Notes under the pieces: model-generated | Told to the model about the DNA's origin: nothing | The model's database searches: none | The model's input: the letters and a program-made list of their open reading frames with translations, nothing else | In this document: piece by piece, positions 1 to 8,637 of the stretch | Numbering within the stretch: position 1 is the first letter of the stretch | Layout of the letters: each line of letters begins with the position of its first letter | Made by a program: the position numbers and the translations under genes | From: an uncultured Bacteroides sp. | GTDB lineage: Bacteria > Bacteroidota > Bacteroidia > Bacteroidales > Bacteroidaceae | Direction of reading: 5' to 3' | DNA length: 26,631 nucleotides | Assembly (NCBI RefSeq): GCF_963678425.1 | Contig: NZ_OY782852.1 | Location: 1 to 26,631, forward strand

Positions 1-87
1 GTCTTCTAAATCTCCTTCAAATTCCTTGCGTATGTTCCGGATTTTTGTGAATATTGCGCACGGATAATGCACATACATAAACTGCAT
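1..87 (-). CDS. Partial 5' end of an unidentified gene
   Basis: An open frame runs on the minus strand from an ATG at 87 to the left edge without a stop, giving 29 residues starting MQFMYVHYP and ending KEFEGDLED. The charged end looks like real protein, but the fragment is too short to assign. It would be divergent from the Crp/Fnr-type regulator at 135. A box one base off the Bacteroides -7 consensus (AATATTTG on the minus strand, 90-97) lies just upstream. It could also be a chance open frame. Confidence 0.3.
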   Translation of the reverse strand, partial: MQFMYVHYPCAIFTKIRNIRKEFEGDLED

Positions 88-134
88 ATCAAATATTTAT
101 AATAGAGAATGTGGTGCAATAAACAATCTCATGT

Positions 135-689
135 ATGATTGATGAACTAATTAAGAAGATAAGAGAAGATAAAGAGAATCGGGACCGATTTGAAACTATC
201 TTTATTGAAAGGCAGGTGGCAGCTAGAACAGTCTTGCTAAACGAAGGCGAAATTGCCTGTTATATACATTTTATTAAAAATGGTTGTTTGCGGGAATGCT
301 TTAATAAAGACGGGAAAGATATTACTTTTCAATTCTTTTTTGAAGGGCAACCGGTGGCTTCAATTGACAGTGTAATGAATAACACTCCGAGCTTATTTTC
401 CATTGAAAGCATTGAACCTACTACAATTCTTTCAGTTAAGAAACAGGACTTTGAGATGCTTCTGTCAACCTATCCTGAGCTGAAAGATAAATTCCAGAGT
501 TTTATTTTTCAACGATTTAGCAACTATGCACGGCTTTTTCTTTCCAGAATAAAAGATACTCCTCAGGAACGTTATGAGGATTTAGTAAAAAATCAACCCA
601 ATATAATCAAGCGAATTCCGCAGCACTATATTGCGTCTTATCTCGGGATTACCCCGGTTTCATTAAGTAGGATAAGAAATAGAAAGTAG
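135..689 (+). CDS. Crp/Fnr-family transcriptional regulator
   Basis: A 184-aa cytoplasmic DNA-binding regulator. Residues about 20-120 form a cyclic-nucleotide-binding-type beta-roll (LLNEGEIACYIHFIKNGCLR, then a segment around FFFEGQPVASIDS). The C-terminus is a short winged-helix HTH with the recognition part around YIASYLGITPVSLSRIRNR, the usual arrangement in short Bacteroidetes Crp/Fnr proteins. There is no N-terminal cysteine cluster, so it is not a classical iron-sulfur FNR and the ligand is unknown. An ATG at 131 stops after three codons, so 135 is the start. The next gene, an iron-sulfur membrane protein, begins 68 bp downstream on the same strand and is a natural candidate target; that link is inferred from position only. 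Confidence 0.85.
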   Translation: MIDELIKKIREDKENRDRFETIFIERQVAARTVLLNEGEIACYIHFIKNGCLRECFNKDGKDITFQFFFEGQPVASIDSVMNNTPSLFSIESIEPTTILSVKKQDFEMLLSTYPELKDKFQSFIFQRFSNYARLFLSRIKDTPQERYEDLVKNQPNIIKRIPQHYIASYLGITPVSLSRIRNRK

Positions 690-736
690 GCCTCATTTAT
701 TATCTTTTGTTATCGTCCCAAAGATTCTCATCAGTG

Positions 737-744
737 TACTTTTG
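737..744 (+). promoter_or_regulatory. Candidate Bacteroides -7 box for the ferredoxin gene
   Basis: TACTTTTG matches the TAnnTTTG -7 consensus and sits 13 bp before the ATG at 758. The nearest TTTG (706-709) is about 27 bp upstream, too far for an ideal -33 element, so this is a moderate call. It would let the ferredoxin gene be transcribed apart from the upstream regulator. Confidence 0.4.
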
Positions 745-757
745 TTGAAAAAAGAAT

Positions 758-1510
758 ATGAGAACAGACATCAATAGTGGGGGACGAGCTACAACCAAAT
801 ATATCCGGCTCGATACCAGAAAGTGCGAGGCATGCTGGAAATGCATGGAAGCATGTAGTAAAAATGTATTCGGGCGGATAAATCTGCCTTGGCATAAGCA
901 TGCCGTTATTGTAAGAAGCAATAATTGTACGGGTTGCTTTAAGTGTATGAAAGCGTGTGAGTATAATGCAATATCTAAAATTCAGACTACAGAGCACAAC
1001 GACAATTCTCGTAAGAAAAGATCTGATTTCCGTTTTATAATCAATCTTAGTTTGCTTCTTATTGGTTTCGTAGTGGTGTTTTCAGGATTCCTGATACAAT
1101 TCAGCTATCATGTTGGACACCATGGGATGATTGACATGAATAAAATGGTTTATGGCATAAGTTATTCCGGCTGGACTATGATTCATAAAATTTTAATTAT
1201 TCTGATCTCTTTTCTGGTTGTGTGTCATGTAAGTCAGCATTGGAAATGGTATAAAACCGTAGTTGTAAAGAGACTTATAGCAAAGAACAAACAAGTAATT
1301 ACGCTATCTGTAATTTTCTTAATTGTTGCTTTAACAGGTTATTTATCATGGTTTATTGATTTAGCAGGCAATGCTCCGATAGTTCGGAAGACTTTTCTTG
1401 AGATTCATGATAAAGTTGCCATCGTATTCTTTATATATCTTTTTCTGCATGTCACAAAGAGGCTTAAGTGGTTTATCAATGCGTATAAACGAACAGGAAA
1501 TATAAGATAA
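758..1510 (+). CDS. 2x[4Fe-4S] ferredoxin fused to a four-helix (DUF4405-like) membrane domain
   Basis: A 250-aa inner-membrane redox protein. The N-terminal part has two classic CxxCxxCxxxC clusters (C23/C26/C29/C33 and C57/C60/C63/C67), each able to bind a [4Fe-4S] centre. The remainder has four hydrophobic helices at about 93-114, 139-160, 180-200 and 216-236. Two of these repeat the same pattern: H143 and H157, then H217 and H231, both spaced by 14 and followed by a Lys/Trp segment. That is what a diheme b-type cytochrome with two internal repeats would show, and the layout fits the DUF4405 family. The likely role is electron transfer between a cytoplasmic donor and the membrane; the partner is unknown. 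It follows a Crp/Fnr-type regulator, which may control it. Confidence 0.8.
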   Translation: MRTDINSGGRATTKYIRLDTRKCEACWKCMEACSKNVFGRINLPWHKHAVIVRSNNCTGCFKCMKACEYNAISKIQTTEHNDNSRKKRSDFRFIINLSLLLIGFVVVFSGFLIQFSYHVGHHGMIDMNKMVYGISYSGWTMIHKILIILISFLVVCHVSQHWKWYKTVVVKRLIAKNKQVITLSVIFLIVALTGYLSWFIDLAGNAPIVRKTFLEIHDKVAIVFFIYLFLHVTKRLKWFINAYKRTGNIR

Positions 1511-1813
1511 CATCATGTGAAGCTCAGGCTGTTCCAAATTAGTTTTTTCTAATAACTATTATAAACTGGGATTTGTAACTCCTAAAGACGTATCTATCAG
1601 AGTTTAGTAGCATATCTAACTGCTTGTAGAATCTATATAAAATAGATCAGACTCTCTATCTTCAGCGATTCTTTTTTTTTGTGAATAGTAAGTGTAATTC
1701 TTACATAAAAATATAAGTTGAATTATTGTATGCAAAAATTTAATTTATAATCGATTGTGTTAAAGTAGAAATAAAATAGCAAAGAAAAAATAATAAATAT
1801 TTAAAAAATATTC
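1511..1813. other. Gene-free stretch before the riboswitch leader
   Basis: No coding frame is supported here. It holds a 23-bp motif with short inverted arms (1535-1557), a second short shared motif (1600-1615), a perfect 6-bp inverted repeat (ATCTAT 1631-1636 / ATAGAT 1642-1647) and a run of nine T around 1672-1680. The T run could help end transcription of the ferredoxin gene, but no strong stem stands directly before it. Confidence 0.5.
1535..1557. repeat. Shared operator-like motif, copy 1
   Basis: The 23-bp sequence contains an inverted pair, AATTAG and CTAATA-type arms, around a T tract. It matches 8547-8569 at 22 of 23 positions. A second shared motif follows in both places: GAGTTTAGTAGCATAT at 1600-1615 here and GAGTCTTAATAGCATAT at 8591-8607. 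Copy 2 lies just before the pectate lyase gene, so a shared regulator is a reasonable inference. Copy 1 is about 635 bp before the giant gene and upstream of the riboswitch. Confidence 0.5.
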
Positions 1814-1821
1814 TACCTTTG
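1814..1821 (+). promoter_or_regulatory. -7 promoter box for the cobalamin riboswitch leader
   Basis: TACCTTTG is a full match to the Bacteroides TAnnTTTG element. Transcription would begin around 1828, just before the conserved riboswitch core. No clear TTTG -33 element is seen at the expected distance. Confidence 0.6.
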
Positions 1822-1825
1822 CAAC

Positions 1826-2075
1826 AGCATTGGTTCTTTTATTGCATTCTCAATAAAAGATTAAAAGGGAATCAGGTGGAAATCCTGAACAGTCCCGCTG
1901 CTGTAAGCTCTGAATTAATTGATCATTAGGAATTAATTTAAACGTTTTGAACAATCTCTGCCACTGGGCTCTACATCTATCTTTCAATAGATAGTCTTTT
2001 CCCTTACAGGAAATTAGTAAGAGCTTCCGGGAAGGCGTTCAATAACGGGAGTAAGTCAGAAGACCTGCCATGTGT
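1826..2075 (+). ncRNA. Cobalamin (B12) riboswitch
   Basis: All main conserved blocks are present in order: GGGAA with AGGTGGAAATCCTGAACAG and CCCGCTGCTGTAA at 1867-1906, the GCCACTGGGC element at 1960-1969, GGGAAGGCG at 2029-2037, and a B12 box reading AGTCAGAAGACCTGCC at 2054-2069. This family binds adenosyl- or other cobalamins and usually represses uptake and corrinoid-handling genes when B12 is plentiful. Two inverted repeats follow: TTTAGCT/AGCTAAA (2084-2090 and 2102-2108) and CACAGAA/TTCTGTG (2111-2117 and 2142-2148). They are candidates for the expression platform. No strong intrinsic terminator is seen before the ATG at 2192, so control of translation is likely. The outer limits are approximate. 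Confidence 0.93.
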
Positions 2076-2191
2076 TATTTTGTTTTAGCTTTCGAGGATA
2101 GAGCTAAACGCACAGAATTTATCATTCCTTTTTTGCATTTTTTCTGTGTACTTGTTATGCCTCATAATGTCTAATTAACACATGTTTTCTT

Positions 2192-5100
2192 ATGAGATTT
2201 TTTAAGTTCTCTTTATTACTATGGAGCATTCTACTTCCATTTTGTAATGCGTTTGCTCAGCAACGGAATGCATTTGACGCTGCTTCAAACGTTTATTACC
2301 TGAAAGCCGGGGATGGTCATGAAGACATCACTGTCTCTGATGAAATTACATTTAAATGCGTTGCTTCAGGAAATATTCCTTCCTTTAGAGATGCCGGTGT
2401 CTGTTTCTCTCCGGGCAAAGCAGGAGATATTATTCAAATTAGTATTGATGATATTGATCTTGATGGTAGTTCTAATTATCTATTGCTTTATAACGGTTAT
2501 GCTAAAACTGGATATCCAATGCCAGATGGATGGATTAGCAAACTTGGTAAAACACTTGCCGGTCAAACGTTTCTTTCACAGTCGGCAGACGGAAAACTTA
2601 CATTTGGTTTTCATAGCTCAAGCTCCAACAGTCAAAAAGGATGGACAATCAGGGTGAAGAGTGTAACTCCAACTAATATGGAGTATGTATCTACCAGTTC
2701 ATCATTGAGCTCTGCAGTAGTAAACAGGGGAGGGCGAAACCAAGTATTACTTGATATAAATGTTGAAACATCAGGAGTAAATAATCCACAAATAATAAGT
2801 AATTTTAATTTTAGCAACTCCATTCCTGCCAATACAATTCAGTCATTGAAACTTTATTCTGGTAATGAGCTAATTAGTGAAGTGAAAAATTGCGATGCTA
2901 TTATTTCCATACCTGCATCATTAGCACTGAAAAGCGGAACAAATCATTTTCAACTCAAAGCAGATATATTGCCCGATGCAGTTTGTGGAACATCTCTTTC
3001 AGTTAGTCTTACCGGGTTAACCGTTGGTGGTGAGGTAAAAACGGGAATTCCGGCACTTACAGAATATGCTAAAGTATCATCAGATATTTTTATCCAGAGT
3101 GAACCGCTTACATATACCATTGGCGATTCTATGAATTTCTATGACGATGGAGGTAAAACAGGCAAGATTTCTGCCAACTTTAATGGAACAATTACTTTTG
3201 TGCCAGCTTCTTCTGGTAAAAAAATTAAAATAGATTTCTCAAAACTGGAGATATTCAATACGTCGAGTGTAGGGTACAATGATGTTTTTAATTTTTATAA
3301 CGGTAAAATAGCCGATGAAAGTAAATTGAACACAACATTGCTTAAGGAAGCAGAAACGGTAAAATCAACTTCTGATGACGGTGCATTAACTATAACAATG
3401 AAAAGTACAACCGGAGTGCCGGCTAATGGTTGGGAGGCTATTGTCTCTGAATTTGTACCGAGAGATATGAGTTTCGCTGAAGTGTCCAGTACTGTTTCAA
3501 CTAAAACTATCGTTGCTGCCGGAAATACTAATGAACCGTTGCTTATTTTTAATGTAAAAACAAACAATACGCTTAATCCTCTAAAACTGCAATCGGTCAA
3601 GATAGAGTCGGCAGGAACCTCAGTAACTGAAAATATTAAAAAAGCCAGAGTCTATTACCTTGGAAAGACCGGCAACTTCTCAACAACTAATATTGTGGGT
3701 GAAACAGATCCTTTATCCGGTGAGTTTACAATAGCTGGAGAACAAGAACTGGTGGAAGGAAATAACTACTTTGCTCTGACTTATGATATTGCTGAAAACA
3801 GTCTAAATACAAATATGGTGGCTGCTGTCTTAAAATCTATAACGCTTTCTGGTGTTGAACAGACGATGAACAATCAGCAAAAATCCACCCTTACGGTAAC
3901 TAATGCTTTTAAAGCAGAACCAGGAACTTATAATAAAACAGTTTATGATGAGTGGGTATATACCGATCAGAAAAGTCCTTATAATCCTGCATATTATAAT
4001 TATGATAATGCCGATTGCCAAGTAACCTTTACCCCTGCAGCAGATAAAGGTGTAGCAGAAATAGAATTTAGTGCATTCGATGTCTATTATTCTAATTCAA
4101 CAGCTGGAACAAAAGCTGTTTTTGAAGTTTACAGTGGAAATAAGCCTGATACAGCAAACCTTCTTTGGAAGCTGAATGATAACGCTCAAAGTAAAGTTGG
4201 CCCGGGTAAAAAACTTCGTTCAACAGCTACTGATGGCTCTCTCACAGTAAAATTCAATGCCAACACAACGTCTGCTTATTATGCAGGAACAGGCTGGAAT
4301 GCTAAAGTTCGCCCGTTTGTAGATCATAAAATGGTTGTAGATAGCATTGTTGCTTTTCAGAATAATACATCTAACATTGCTCCGGGCAGTTCAAACCAAG
4401 AAATTGTAGGATTTGAAATAACTACCAATGGCACATTAAATCCGCTTACACTGGAAAGTGTTAAACTGAACCTGAAGAATTCTTTACCGTCGGTCAGCAA
4501 AGTGAATGTGCTTTACTCTGGTGCAGAAAAGAATTTTGCCAGTGCCGTTCCTGTTGGTACTTTGTCGGCTCCAGATGCTAATGAAACAAATATCTCTGCC
4601 AGTCAGCTATTACCCGAAGGTAAATCTTATTTCTGGATAAGTTACGATATTAAAGATGAAGTGGAAAATAATCAGGCTATAGATGTGGAAGTTATTTCTA
4701 TAATCCTTAATGGACAAAATCAGCCTGTAGATAAAGGAGATCCTAACGGACAGCGACTTACTAAAAATGAAGTCCTGCTTGCTAGTGGAGATAACGGACA
4801 GATTACATTATACAAGTCTCGTTTATTCTACGATAACGGAGGTGCAGATAATTCTTACAACCTAAGCTTTGACGGACAGATTACTTTTCTTCCTTCTAAA
4901 CTTGGCGATGTTGTAAAAATGGAGTTTAATAAATTCAATACCTATTTTAGTCACTACATGTATATTTATGCCGGGAAAGAGGTCAGTGCTGATAAGCTAT
5001 TGGCAAAAGTATCAGGCAGTAATCTGCCGGCACAGGTTTTATCAAATACAGAAGACGGTGCATTGACTATTCGTTTTGTCTCCACCTCATCAGGTTCTAC

Positions 5101-8100
5101 TAATGCCGGCTGGGAAGCAGAAGTTTCATCATATACTCCTCAGGCTCATTTTGTTGAAACCATAATAACTTCCCAAGTAGGAGAATCAACCATCATGAGA
5201 GGCTCAGAAAAAACGCCGATACAAAGAATAGTGCTTAAAATTGGTGGCGACAAAGGGAATGTTACAATAAACAATCTGACCTTTAATAAAGGTACTACAA
5301 CCAGTTTATCCAACATAACCCGAACATTGCTTTACTATACCGGAAAATCAAGTGGCTTCATAGCCAATAATCTACTAGGTGAGAATAATAGCTCAACAGA
5401 ACAAATCAGTTTTGATTTATCCGGTCTTTCTCTTACCGATGCAGGTGAATACAATTTCTGGCTTGCCTGCAATGTGGATAAGAATACACCAGCTGGCAAC
5501 AAAATTGGTGCAACTCTGTCAAATGTTACAGTTGACAATACTCAAATATCATCAATTGTAACCGCCACAGCAGTGGAACGTACTGTAAAAAGCGGCTTTT
5601 CAGGGAATCATCTCATTGGAAAATCGACATCGGCTGATTATTCCGGGTTTGGTGCAGCTATTCAAGCTATGAAAGATGGAATAGAGGGGCCTGTAATCTT
5701 TAAAGTAGAAAGCGGAACCTATCCTGAAAATGTATTATTGAAATATATTCCAGGAACTTCAGCTACAAATTCAATTACGTTTACTTCACTTTCAGGAAAC
5801 AACGACGATGTTATTATCAGCGGTTCCGGTTATTCTGAACCTGCTTATGGTAGTACAAAATACGGAATGTTCTGTGTTGACAGTACCTCGTATGTTACTG
5901 TTGAGAATATAAGTTTTACTCCCACGAATCAGGCTTATCCTTATAATGTGCACATTCGTAATGTTTCACGAAACTTCACAATGCGTAACTGTATGCTTAC
6001 AGCTAATCTTATTACGAGCGGATACACCGGAATGAATCAGTTTTATATGGAGCCACTCAATGTTGATGGCGGTAATAATGATTATGCAACTATTGAAGGA
6101 AATACTATAACTGGTGGATATATTGGATTGTATATGGGAGGTACAAGCTATGTGGCATTAACAAAAGAAACCGGTGCCATCATTCGTAATAATCACCTTG
6201 TAAACCAGGCCTCCAAAGGAATTTACCTGCTCGATGAATGCAATGGTGTGATAACAAAAAACATAATAAGCAGTGCTACTACTCAGAAAACTGATTATCA
6301 GGCAATAGATATCTTCAGATGCAAGGAAGCCACAGTTGTACAAAACAATAAAATCAGCATTTCGCAGGCCTACTATTCCAAAGGTATTAATCTTAGAAAC
6401 GAATTTGCCGGAACTGTAGAAAAACCTGCATTAGTTTACAATAATGCAATTTCAATAATTAATTCACCAAATACTTCAACTTATGGTATTGCGATAACCG
6501 ATAATTGTTCTAACATCCAGCTCTATCATAACACAGTACTATTAAGTGGAAACGGAGGATATACATTGGGGATTACCGGTACCAATGAAACAATGAAAAA
6601 CATGGTGTTTCAAAATAATCTGTTGCAGAATAAAACAACTTCGAACATTTATTTCTTTAATAAAGAATCACAGCTCAAGGCATTTTCATTCAAGAATAAT
6701 GCTTATCTGCTCACAGGAACCTCATTCTCAAACAAATGGGGAGCCGATTTAAATGCATGGATCACTACAGCCAATGAATTAAATGGAATAGCAGAAACGG
6801 CTGGGTTTGTAAGTGAAACCGATCTGCATCTCACTGCAGCAGGGAGGTTAAACTCTGCTTTACCTGTAGATTTTATAACTCTTGATGCTGATGATAAAAC
6901 ACGTAGCACAATCACTCCAACCATCGGAGCTTATGAGTATGAAGCAATTGTTGAGGCTACACCTGAAATGGAAATCGGATATCCAAAAATTAAAAACATC
7001 ACTCATAATAGTGTAGATCTTACAGTGAAGTATAATCAGTCTGGAAAGTTCTACCAGTTAATTCAAAAATCAGATGCAGAAGTACCAACTGTTGCAAAAC
7101 TGCTTGAACAGACACCTCAGAATATCAATAAAGCAGAAGAACTGACCACAAACGTCATCGCATTAAATCAGGCAACCAGTTACAAAGCTTATTGTGTAAT
7201 GGTTAGTGCTTTAAATAAAGAATCAATTGTAACAGCAACCGATGTGTTTACTACAGCAAAAGAGGTTGTGCCATTAAGTGTAGTTCTACCCAGTGAATGG
7301 GGACGCACAGAATCCGGAACAAATGTTGCGCTTTTTCCGCAGGTAACCGGTGGTGTTTATCCATACCGTTATTCATGGAAGAATGACCTAAATGAAATAA
7401 TCAGTACAGATTCTGTATTAACCGTTCAGCCTTCCGTGCTTTCACATTACACACTTACGGTTGTAGATGCCAGCTTAAAAGACAGTACCCTAAGTACTGT
7501 TATTTATGTGAACGGAACTCAGAAAGTAGCCGATTTTGAAAATCTATATCTTGAAAATGATAGTTATTGGCAAGGACCTGCAGGTAATACATCCGATAAT
7601 ATGGAAAGTAAATTCTATAGTGGTTCTTTCTCATTCAGCAACACTTATTCTCCCGACTTAAATTACTGGGGAGGATACTCTTATTCAAGTCAAACATCAA
7701 CAAGTTTTGATCCGGCTAATTCTTTGATGCAGCAATTCCGCTCAGTGGTAGGACATGGAGCTCTAAACAGTGCCAATTATGCCGTTGTTTATACCATGGG
7801 CGCAAGAACAGATATTTATGTAACCAATAATACTAGTGGCGATGTAATTCCTGGAGTGTATCTTACAAATGCTGCATATACTTACAATAGCATTATTAAT
7901 GGAGATAGCTTTATGGGTACTCCATTCGGAGAAGGCGACTGGTTTAAAATTAAATTTACCGGAACCAAAGCAGACGGTTCAAAAACAGAAAAAGAGATTT
8001 ATCTGGCCGACTATCGTTCTGCCAACGCAGCTGAACGATTTGTGGTAACCGATTGGAAATGGTACAATTTAAGTTCTTTGGGTGCAGTTACCAAAGTTCG

Positions 8101-8434
8101 TATATCAATTGATAGTTCCCGCAAAAATAACTTCGGTCTCACTATTCCTGCTTATTTCTGTATGGATAGTTTTGGGGCAACAGATGCAACAATTGGATTA
8201 CAGGACGATCAGATCATGTCTGCAGGAGAAATCAAAGTTTATCCAAATCCATTTACCGAATGGATTATTGTTAAATCAGATAAAAACCAGATAATGAAGT
8301 TGTTTAATATTTCCGGTCAGTGCCTGATAAATACAAGTATAACCAGCGGTGAAAACCGGATTGATGTGCAATCTTTATCAAAGGGTACTTATATAGTACA
8401 ATGTGGTAATAAGACTGTGAAAATAGTTAAGTAA
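2192..8434 (+). CDS. Giant secreted multidomain protein with DUF4465 and T9SS sorting tail, under a B12 riboswitch
   Basis: A 2080-aa exported protein. A signal peptide ends near A22. Four CUB-like domains (about 38-158, 308-422, 576-711, 864-984, each ending in a GW[TEN] motif) alternate with four domains resembling the N-terminal domain of BNR neuraminidases (about 163-290, 425-575, 713-862, 986-1128), with patterns such as YLGKTGNF and EGNNYFALTYDI. Then come a right-handed parallel beta-helix (about 1135-1585), an FN3-like domain (1591-1690), an Ig/PKD-like domain (1695-1778), a DUF4465 domain (about 1779-1990, with GDWFKIKFTG and EIYLADYR) and a type A T9SS tail (2014-2080, starting IKVYPNPF). 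It should be secreted and attached at the cell surface. No sialidase Asp boxes or clear catalytic residues were seen. The riboswitch points to a corrinoid-related function; DUF4465 proteins are, to my knowledge, found in some Bacteroidetes B12 loci. It is transcribed alone. Confidence 0.85.
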   Translation: MRFFKFSLLLWSILLPFCNAFAQQRNAFDAASNVYYLKAGDGHEDITVSDEITFKCVASGNIPSFRDAGVCFSPGKAGDIIQISIDDIDLDGSSNYLLLYNGYAKTGYPMPDGWISKLGKTLAGQTFLSQSADGKLTFGFHSSSSNSQKGWTIRVKSVTPTNMEYVSTSSSLSSAVVNRGGRNQVLLDINVETSGVNNPQIISNFNFSNSIPANTIQSLKLYSGNELISEVKNCDAIISIPASLALKSGTNHFQLKADILPDAVCGTSLSVSLTGLTVGGEVKTGIPALTEYAKVSSDIFIQSEPLTYTIGDSMNFYDDGGKTGKISANFNGTITFVPASSGKKIKIDFSKLEIFNTSSVGYNDVFNFYNGKIADESKLNTTLLKEAETVKSTSDDGALTITMKSTTGVPANGWEAIVSEFVPRDMSFAEVSSTVSTKTIVAAGNTNEPLLIFNVKTNNTLNPLKLQSVKIESAGTSVTENIKKARVYYLGKTGNFSTTNIVGETDPLSGEFTIAGEQELVEGNNYFALTYDIAENSLNTNMVAAVLKSITLSGVEQTMNNQQKSTLTVTNAFKAEPGTYNKTVYDEWVYTDQKSPYNPAYYNYDNADCQVTFTPAADKGVAEIEFSAFDVYYSNSTAGTKAVFEVYSGNKPDTANLLWKLNDNAQSKVGPGKKLRSTATDGSLTVKFNANTTSAYYAGTGWNAKVRPFVDHKMVVDSIVAFQNNTSNIAPGSSNQEIVGFEITTNGTLNPLTLESVKLNLKNSLPSVSKVNVLYSGAEKNFASAVPVGTLSAPDANETNISASQLLPEGKSYFWISYDIKDEVENNQAIDVEVISIILNGQNQPVDKGDPNGQRLTKNEVLLASGDNGQITLYKSRLFYDNGGADNSYNLSFDGQITFLPSKLGDVVKMEFNKFNTYFSHYMYIYAGKEVSADKLLAKVSGSNLPAQVLSNTEDGALTIRFVSTSSGSTNAGWEAEVSSYTPQAHFVETIITSQVGESTIMRGSEKTPIQRIVLKIGGDKGNVTINNLTFNKGTTTSLSNITRTLLYYTGKSSGFIANNLLGENNSSTEQISFDLSGLSLTDAGEYNFWLACNVDKNTPAGNKIGATLSNVTVDNTQISSIVTATAVERTVKSGFSGNHLIGKSTSADYSGFGAAIQAMKDGIEGPVIFKVESGTYPENVLLKYIPGTSATNSITFTSLSGNNDDVIISGSGYSEPAYGSTKYGMFCVDSTSYVTVENISFTPTNQAYPYNVHIRNVSRNFTMRNCMLTANLITSGYTGMNQFYMEPLNVDGGNNDYATIEGNTITGGYIGLYMGGTSYVALTKETGAIIRNNHLVNQASKGIYLLDECNGVITKNIISSATTQKTDYQAIDIFRCKEATVVQNNKISISQAYYSKGINLRNEFAGTVEKPALVYNNAISIINSPNTSTYGIAITDNCSNIQLYHNTVLLSGNGGYTLGITGTNETMKNMVFQNNLLQNKTTSNIYFFNKESQLKAFSFKNNAYLLTGTSFSNKWGADLNAWITTANELNGIAETAGFVSETDLHLTAAGRLNSALPVDFITLDADDKTRSTITPTIGAYEYEAIVEATPEMEIGYPKIKNITHNSVDLTVKYNQSGKFYQLIQKSDAEVPTVAKLLEQTPQNINKAEELTTNVIALNQATSYKAYCVMVSALNKESIVTATDVFTTAKEVVPLSVVLPSEWGRTESGTNVALFPQVTGGVYPYRYSWKNDLNEIISTDSVLTVQPSVLSHYTLTVVDASLKDSTLSTVIYVNGTQKVADFENLYLENDSYWQGPAGNTSDNMESKFYSGSFSFSNTYSPDLNYWGGYSYSSQTSTSFDPANSLMQQFRSVVGHGALNSANYAVVYTMGARTDIYVTNNTSGDVIPGVYLTNAAYTYNSIINGDSFMGTPFGEGDWFKIKFTGTKADGSKTEKEIYLADYRSANAAERFVVTDWKWYNLSSLGAVTKVRISIDSSRKNNFGLTIPAYFCMDSFGATDATIGLQDDQIMSAGEIKVYPNPFTEWIIVKSDKNQIMKLFNISGQCLINTSITSGENRIDVQSLSKGTYIVQCGNKTVKIVK

Positions 8435-8484
8435 CATTTTAACTCAGATATCTGAAAATAGTATTCATATTACATTTTCTTTAT

Positions 8485-8520
8485 AAAAAGACGGAAAAAC
8501 TTTATTTTTCCGTCTTTTTT
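8485..8520 (+). terminator. Rho-independent terminator of the giant gene
   Basis: A 15-bp perfect stem (arms 8485-8499 and 8505-8519, core GACGG/CCGTC) with a CTTTA loop ends in a run of T. It lies 50 bp after the stop at 8434 and separates the riboswitch-controlled gene from the pectate lyase gene. Confidence 0.9.
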
Positions 8521-8546
8521 GTAATAGATATAGCAATGAATATTTT

Positions 8547-8569
8547 CAAATTAGATTTTTCTAATAACT
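8547..8569. repeat. Shared operator-like motif, copy 2
   Basis: This is the partner of 1535-1557, with one mismatch in 23 positions. It ends 68 bp before the pectate lyase ATG. The second shared motif is at 8591-8607. The gap between the two motifs is 21 bp here and 42 bp in copy 1, a difference of 21 bp or about two helical turns. That would suit proteins binding the same face of DNA. No matching -7 box is seen in this leader, so an activator-dependent promoter is possible. Confidence 0.5.
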
Positions 8570-8637
8570 GATTACATATCAAAAGGAATAGAGTCTTAAT
8601 AGCATATTGAAGTGTAAACTTTATCAATTTTCAAACA

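Noticed and set aside
700..997. Two open frames on the minus strand overlapping the ferredoxin gene
   Set aside because: They lie opposite the cysteine-cluster coding part, which has clear protein motifs in the plus-strand frame.
2192..8434. Giant protein as an active sialidase because of the BNR-associated N-terminal-like domains
   Set aside because: No Asp-box repeats or sialidase catalytic residues were seen; only the associated beta-sandwich-like domains are present.
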